From Actinomycetota bacterium (lineage in GTDB: Bacteria; Actinomycetota; Acidimicrobiia; Acidimicrobiales; Ilumatobacteraceae): DNA of 64,000 nucleotides. The translations under genes were made by a program, and so were the position numbers. Positions 61,230 through 64,000 of the stretch are shown piece by piece; position 1 is the stretch's first letter; each line of letters begins with the position of its first letter. The notes beneath the pieces were generated by a model. That model saw only the letters and a program-made list of their open reading frames with translations. It was not told the origin of the DNA and searched no databases. The stretch lies in assembly GCA_016871355.1 (NCBI GenBank), contig VFZC01000001.1, forward strand, positions 1 through 64,000, written 5' to 3'.

Positions 61230-62045
61230 GTGCTCGAATGCGTGGTGAACGTGAGCGAAGGTCGCGACCGCGAGGCGCTGGCCCACCTCGAGGCCGCCTG
61301 TGGCCCCGATCTGCTCGATCGTCACTCCGACGCACATCACCATCGCAGTGTGTTCACACTCGGGGGCGAAGAGGCTCCGCGCCGCCTCGCGCGTGCAGCG
61401 GTCGAGTTGCTCACCATCCACACGCACGACGGTGCGCATCCACGACTCGGTGTGGTGGACGTCGTGCCGTTCGTTCCTCTGCACGGTTCCACGATCGACG
61501 ACGCACGTCGTGCGCGCGACGAATTCGCGTCGTGGGTGGCTCACGAGTTGCACGTGCCGGCGTTCGTGTACGGCCCCGTCGGCTCCGAAGAGACGCAACT
61601 CCCCGACATTCGGCGCACGGCATGGATCGAACGACGTCCCGATCTCGGGCCGACCACACCGCACTCCACGGCGGGTTCGGTGTGCGTCGGTGCACGCGAA
61701 CTTCTCGTGGCCTACAACGTCTGGCTCGATCGTTCGGTCGATCGCGACACGTTGAAACGTGTTGCCGACGATGTTCGCGGTGACGGAATCAGAACGTTGC
61801 CACTCGTGCTCGACGGACGACCGCAAGTGAGCATGAACCTCGTCGAGCCACTGCGCGTGGGTCCCGATGTCGCATTCGATCGAGTGACGACATCGTGCGA
61901 AGCGCACGCTGCACGCGTCGATTGCGGCGAACTGGTGGGTTTGCTTCCGCGAGCGATCGTCGAACGAATCGATGCTCAGCGTTGGCAACGACTCGATGTG
62001 TCGCTGGACAGAACGATCGAGGCGCGGCTCGAACGCGCGCGGTGA
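61230..62045 (+). CDS. Glutamate formimidoyltransferase-like protein (FTCD N-domain family)
   Basis: A 271-residue protein like the formiminotransferase half of FTCD. CVVNVSEGRDREALAHLEAACG, DRHSDAHHHRSVFTLGG and THDGAHPRLGVVDVVPFVPLHG carry the catalytic His and substrate residues of the N-subdomain; PQVSMNLVEPLRVGPDVAFDRV begins the C-subdomain. There is no cyclodeaminase domain, and no other histidine-degradation gene nearby. The C-terminal part looks slightly shortened. It may act on folate one-carbon units. GTG 61230; abuts the convergent whiB. Confidence 0.85.
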   Translation: MLECVVNVSEGRDREALAHLEAACGPDLLDRHSDAHHHRSVFTLGGEEAPRRLARAAVELLTIHTHDGAHPRLGVVDVVPFVPLHGSTIDDARRARDEFASWVAHELHVPAFVYGPVGSEETQLPDIRRTAWIERRPDLGPTTPHSTAGSVCVGARELLVAYNVWLDRSVDRDTLKRVADDVRGDGIRTLPLVLDGRPQVSMNLVEPLRVGPDVAFDRVTTSCEAHAARVDCGELVGLLPRAIVERIDAQRWQRLDVSLDRTIEARLERAR

Positions 62046-62303
62046 TCAGGCGGTGGCGGTGCGACGACCGGCCTGGGCACGCTGACGACGCAGACGACGA
62101 CGCTCACGCTCGGAGAGGCCGCCCCAGATACCGAACTTCTCGCCGTTGACGAGCGCATACTCGAGGCATTCGTTGCGAACGACGCAGCCGCGGCAGACCT
62201 CCTTGGCCTCGCGGGTGGAAGCCCCCCGCTCGGGGAAGAAGAGGTCGGGGTCGACGCCGAGGCAGTTCGCCTCGTCCTGCCAGTTCTGCTCGTTCTCACT
62301 CAT
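62046..62303 (-). CDS. WhiB-family transcription factor (third in window)
   Basis: An 85-residue Wbl protein with cluster cysteines at 14, 37, 40 and 46 (CRGCVVRNEC), the GIWGG turn and a basic C-terminus (SERERRRLRRQRAQAGRR). Start MSENEQNWQDEANCLG from ATG 62303. Resembles WhiB7/WhiB4-length proteins, but no AT-hook RGRP is visible, so it is not WhiB7. Stop codon abuts the convergent formiminotransferase-like gene. Confidence 0.9.
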   Translation of the reverse strand: MSENEQNWQDEANCLGVDPDLFFPERGASTREAKEVCRGCVVRNECLEYALVNGEKFGIWGGLSERERRRLRRQRAQAGRRTATA

Positions 62304-62470
62304 GCGGCTGCCTCGCCATCTCGGCCTGACGGCCGTTTTGCCGGCACCTCGGGGCGCCGGAACTACATCAGTGTCATTCTGGCTCGCCGCGGGCGATATG
62401 TGCAAGAGGAAACTTTACGAAAGCCCAGCCTGCGGGCCTGAGCGATCCGCGACCACGGCCCGGCGACGTG

Positions 62471-63022
62471 TTAACGGGGGTCGAAATACGGGTTGTGAGC
62501 CGGCTGCCCCGACCGCCAGCGCGCCACCGTGGCCGGGACGTCATCGGCCGCCAACGACTGCCCGCCCTGGCGCAGCGCAGCCAGCGTGGCCTCCCGGTTG
62601 TTGCGGTACACCGCCGTTGCGTTCGGGGCCAGCGGATTCACCCACACGGCCACGATGATGGCATATTTCCCCAGGTCAGAGGGGGTGAAACGTTCGTCGG
62701 CGAAGGCCGCGACACCCTCGGCCACCCCGGCCTGGGCGGCACCCCACGTGAGCTCACCGTGGTGGTCGCCGGCGATGGTCGCCTTGTTCACGAACAGTGT
62801 GGGTGGCTCGCAGGGCACCCCCGGCTCGTACACGCACAGAAACGGGGTGTGACCCGGTGACGGCGTGGCCAGAGCGGTGGCCAAGGCCGTGCCCACCGGA
62901 CCATCGCGATGGCCGAGAAGAGTATTGATGTGCGCGGCGTCGGCACCCGATCCGCTGAATCCCTCGCCGATTTCGACATCGTTCACGCCATTGTTCACGG
63001 CTTTGTTCACGAGAGCGCTCAC
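62471..63022 (-). CDS. fae: Formaldehyde-activating enzyme (Fae)-like protein
   Basis: A 183-residue protein of the Fae family. The segment VEIGEGFSGSGADAAHINTLLGHRDGPVG closely follows the Fae active-site region, with the catalytic His at 31 in AHIN; PSPGHTPFLCVYEPGVPCEPPTLFVNKATI and WGAAQAGVAEGVAAF, then YAIIVAVWVNPLAPNATAVYRNNREATLAAL, cover the rest. Fae condenses formaldehyde with tetrahydromethanopterin in methylotrophs and methanogens; the carrier in an actinobacterium is uncertain. The C-terminus is about 20 residues longer than the core. GTG 63022 overlaps the oxygenase stop (GTGA); a GTG at residue 13 is an alternative. Confidence 0.85.
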   Translation of the reverse strand: MSALVNKAVNNGVNDVEIGEGFSGSGADAAHINTLLGHRDGPVGTALATALATPSPGHTPFLCVYEPGVPCEPPTLFVNKATIAGDHHGELTWGAAQAGVAEGVAAFADERFTPSDLGKYAIIVAVWVNPLAPNATAVYRNNREATLAALRQGGQSLAADDVPATVARWRSGQPAHNPYFDPR

Positions 63023-63813
63023 GACGTTGCTCCGGCCGGCAGGCGCCCGTAGCGCGACAACTTGAGCGCCTCGGACGAATCGGTGCCCGGTTTGGTGTCG
63101 TACGCCAACAGCGCCACGTAGCGCGGAGTGGGGCCTTCGATCGTGGTGACGCGATGCATGCTCCAGCGGCCGTTGAACAACATGAGGGTTCCGGGAGTCA
63201 TCGGTTCGGTGCGTACGAGATGCGGCGCACTGTCGTCGAGCACGGCAGCCACCGCGTCGTAGTTCGGGTCGTCAGCGGTTCGGAGTTGTTTCGCATTGTC
63301 GAAATCGCCGCCGCGGTCGGACGACTGCAGCGCGAGCGACACCACGAAATCAGCCATGTCGAAGTGCCAACACAGCGCGTCACCGTCGCGCATGACCGAC
63401 AAGTTGAGCGCACCGAACCGATCGGCGTACCGGTGCATCACGTCGAGACCGAGACAACGACGCACGAAATCGAGCATCGGATCCCACTCGTACAGACGGC
63501 GCAACGCACTGTCGGATGGGAACTGGTCGTACGCCACCACCTCGACCTGACTGTGCACGAGGGTGCGCTGAGGATGTCCTTCGGGGTACGCGGCGTCGGG
63601 CTGGGTGAGATACGGGGTGGACGACGAGTGCGAACGGAATGCGAGTGACTCGAGCCGACGGGCCTCGTCGACCATGGTGTTCACGGCCGCCGCGGTGAGG
63701 AATCCCGGCAAGACGCACACACCCTCGCTGTCGAACTGGGTGCGGCACGATGCGATCAGCGCGTCGTCGTCGAGTGCGTACCGAGAACCGTCGATCATCT
63801 CGGCCGGGGTCAT
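63019..63813 (-). CDS. 2-oxoglutarate/Fe(II)-dependent oxygenase-like protein
   Basis: A 264-residue protein with the double-stranded beta-helix signs of 2OG oxygenases: CWHFDMADFVVSL supplies the HxD pair (His150, Asp152), GRWSMHRV the distal His220 and TPRYVALLAYD the Arg231 for 2-oxoglutarate. It starts with DDALIASCRTQFDSEGVCVLPGFL, like phytanoyl-CoA-type members. It also resembles the BesD/HalD group, but halogenases have Gly instead of the Asp, so hydroxylation or demethylation is expected. Substrate unknown. It is translationally coupled to the Fae-like gene. ATG 63813, TACTCT six bases upstream. Confidence 0.8.
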   Translation of the reverse strand: MTPAEMIDGSRYALDDDALIASCRTQFDSEGVCVLPGFLTAAAVNTMVDEARRLESLAFRSHSSSTPYLTQPDAAYPEGHPQRTLVHSQVEVVAYDQFPSDSALRRLYEWDPMLDFVRRCLGLDVMHRYADRFGALNLSVMRDGDALCWHFDMADFVVSLALQSSDRGGDFDNAKQLRTADDPNYDAVAAVLDDSAPHLVRTEPMTPGTLMLFNGRWSMHRVTTIEGPTPRYVALLAYDTKPGTDSSEALKLSRYGRLPAGATS

Positions 63814-63819
63814 GGGCGA

Positions 63820-63850
63820 AGAGTAGCGGCCCGAGGCGATGACCTACTCT
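63820..63850. promoter_or_regulatory. Mirrored divergent promoters of the oxygenase-fae unit and deoD
   Basis: AGAGTA (63820-63825) is the minus-strand -10 TACTCT, six bases before ATG 63813; TACTCT (63845-63850) is the plus-strand -10, six bases before ATG 63857. The two are identical hexamers 19 bases apart, so each -10 lies where the other promoter's -35 should be. Both leaderless. Confidence 0.65.
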
Positions 63851-63856
63851 CGGTAC

Positions 63857-64000
63857 ATGCCCATTCACTTGAGAGCCGAGAACGGCGACTACGCATCCGC
63901 AGTGCTGTGTCCGGGTGACCCGCGACGCGCCAAGTACATCGCCGAGACGTTCTTCGATCCGGGCGCTCGTTGCGTCAACGAGGAGCGCGGCATGCTCGGG
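63857..64000 (+). CDS. deoD: DeoD-type purine nucleoside phosphorylase (5' part)
   Basis: First 48 codons of a gene running off the window. [32 protein letters not shown] and [10 protein letters not shown] match the N-terminus of hexameric purine nucleoside phosphorylase, including the phosphate-binding GDPRR loop. It splits purine nucleosides with phosphate. ATG 63857 is supported by the TACTCT -10. Confidence 0.9.
   Translation, partial: MPIHLRAENGDYASAVLCPGDPRRAKYIAETFFDPGARCVNEERGMLG

Noticed and set aside
62046-62303. WhiB7 antibiotic-resistance regulator
   Set aside because: No AT-hook (RGRP-like) motif is visible at the C-terminus, and I see no upstream attenuator ORF.
63019-63813. 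BesD/HalD-type radical halogenase
   Set aside because: The iron site keeps Asp152 in an HxD motif; halogenases need Gly or Ala there for chloride binding.

Overview
The window is high-GC DNA from an actinobacterium, most likely of the class Acidimicrobiia or a close relative. I infer this from gene content, not from any search. Markers include three WhiB-type iron-sulfur proteins, the MSMEG_4193-like phosphatase/DUF3090/SCO1664 trio, a convergent WhiB1-PdtaS pair as in mycobacteria, DUF3107, DUF2342, a class E sortase, an F420-type FrhB protein and a SenX3/RegX3-like system. Genes are densely packed on both strands, with many GTGA or ATGA overlaps. No gene-free stretch exceeds 300 bases; the longest are 25084-25342 and 60376-60622. 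I see no insertion sequence, prophage or CRISPR array. The one RNA gene found is tRNA-Arg(CCG).

Layout. 1-9.6 kb: argS, tRNA-Arg, a proline-rich lipoprotein, a YqeY-like protein, an O6-alkylguanine-DNA alkyltransferase fused to a carboxymuconolactone decarboxylase-like domain, two MFS transporters, an acyl-CoA dehydrogenase and an orphan winged-helix protein. 9.7-13.4 kb: an ammonium cluster amt-glnK-amt-glnK with GlnR-like boxes and three tandem hairpins. 13.4-25 kb: a solitary molybdenum hydroxylase large subunit, FrhB-like protein, esterase, type-5 uracil-DNA glycosylase, the conserved actinobacterial trio, etfAB, a diacylglycerol-kinase-like protein and a glycerophosphodiesterase. 25-30.5 kb: whiB1/pdtaS, DUF3107, a SufR-like regulator with Mrp, a sulfite-oxidase-fold protein and a SixA-like phosphatase. 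30.5-37.1 kb: a complete System I cytochrome c maturation operon, ccmABCDEFGHI. 37-50 kb: sortase, enoyl-CoA hydratases, TetR, nitroreductase/methyltransferase, thioesterase, a PQQ-type sugar dehydrogenase, mreB, moaE, a protease-like protein, an epimerase, DUF2342 and an MFS protein. 50.4-60 kb: the phosphate block regX3-senX3-phoU-phoU-pstBACS plus ppk. 60-64 kb: two whiB genes, a 59-residue tatA, a formiminotransferase-like protein, a two-gene unit of a 2-oxoglutarate/Fe(II) oxygenase with a formaldehyde-activating-enzyme-like protein, and the start of deoD.

Two regulatory patterns recur. First, at least 15 genes carry TANNNT exactly 6-7 bases before an ATG or GTG codon and no Shine-Dalgarno sequence, which is the signature of leaderless transcripts; it also helps fix starts. 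Second, PHO-box-like 11-base direct repeats lie exactly 27 bases upstream of a TANNNT hexamer at pstS, at the phoU-senX3-regX3 unit and at the orphan winged-helix gene (9328). This ties that uncharacterised regulator to phosphate control, right beside the ammonium cluster.

Most promising for novelty: the translationally coupled oxygenase-Fae pair (62471-63813) with mirrored divergent promoters, the phosphate-linked orphan winged-helix protein, the alkyltransferase fusion, and the 29-base hairpin repeats between the ammonium genes.
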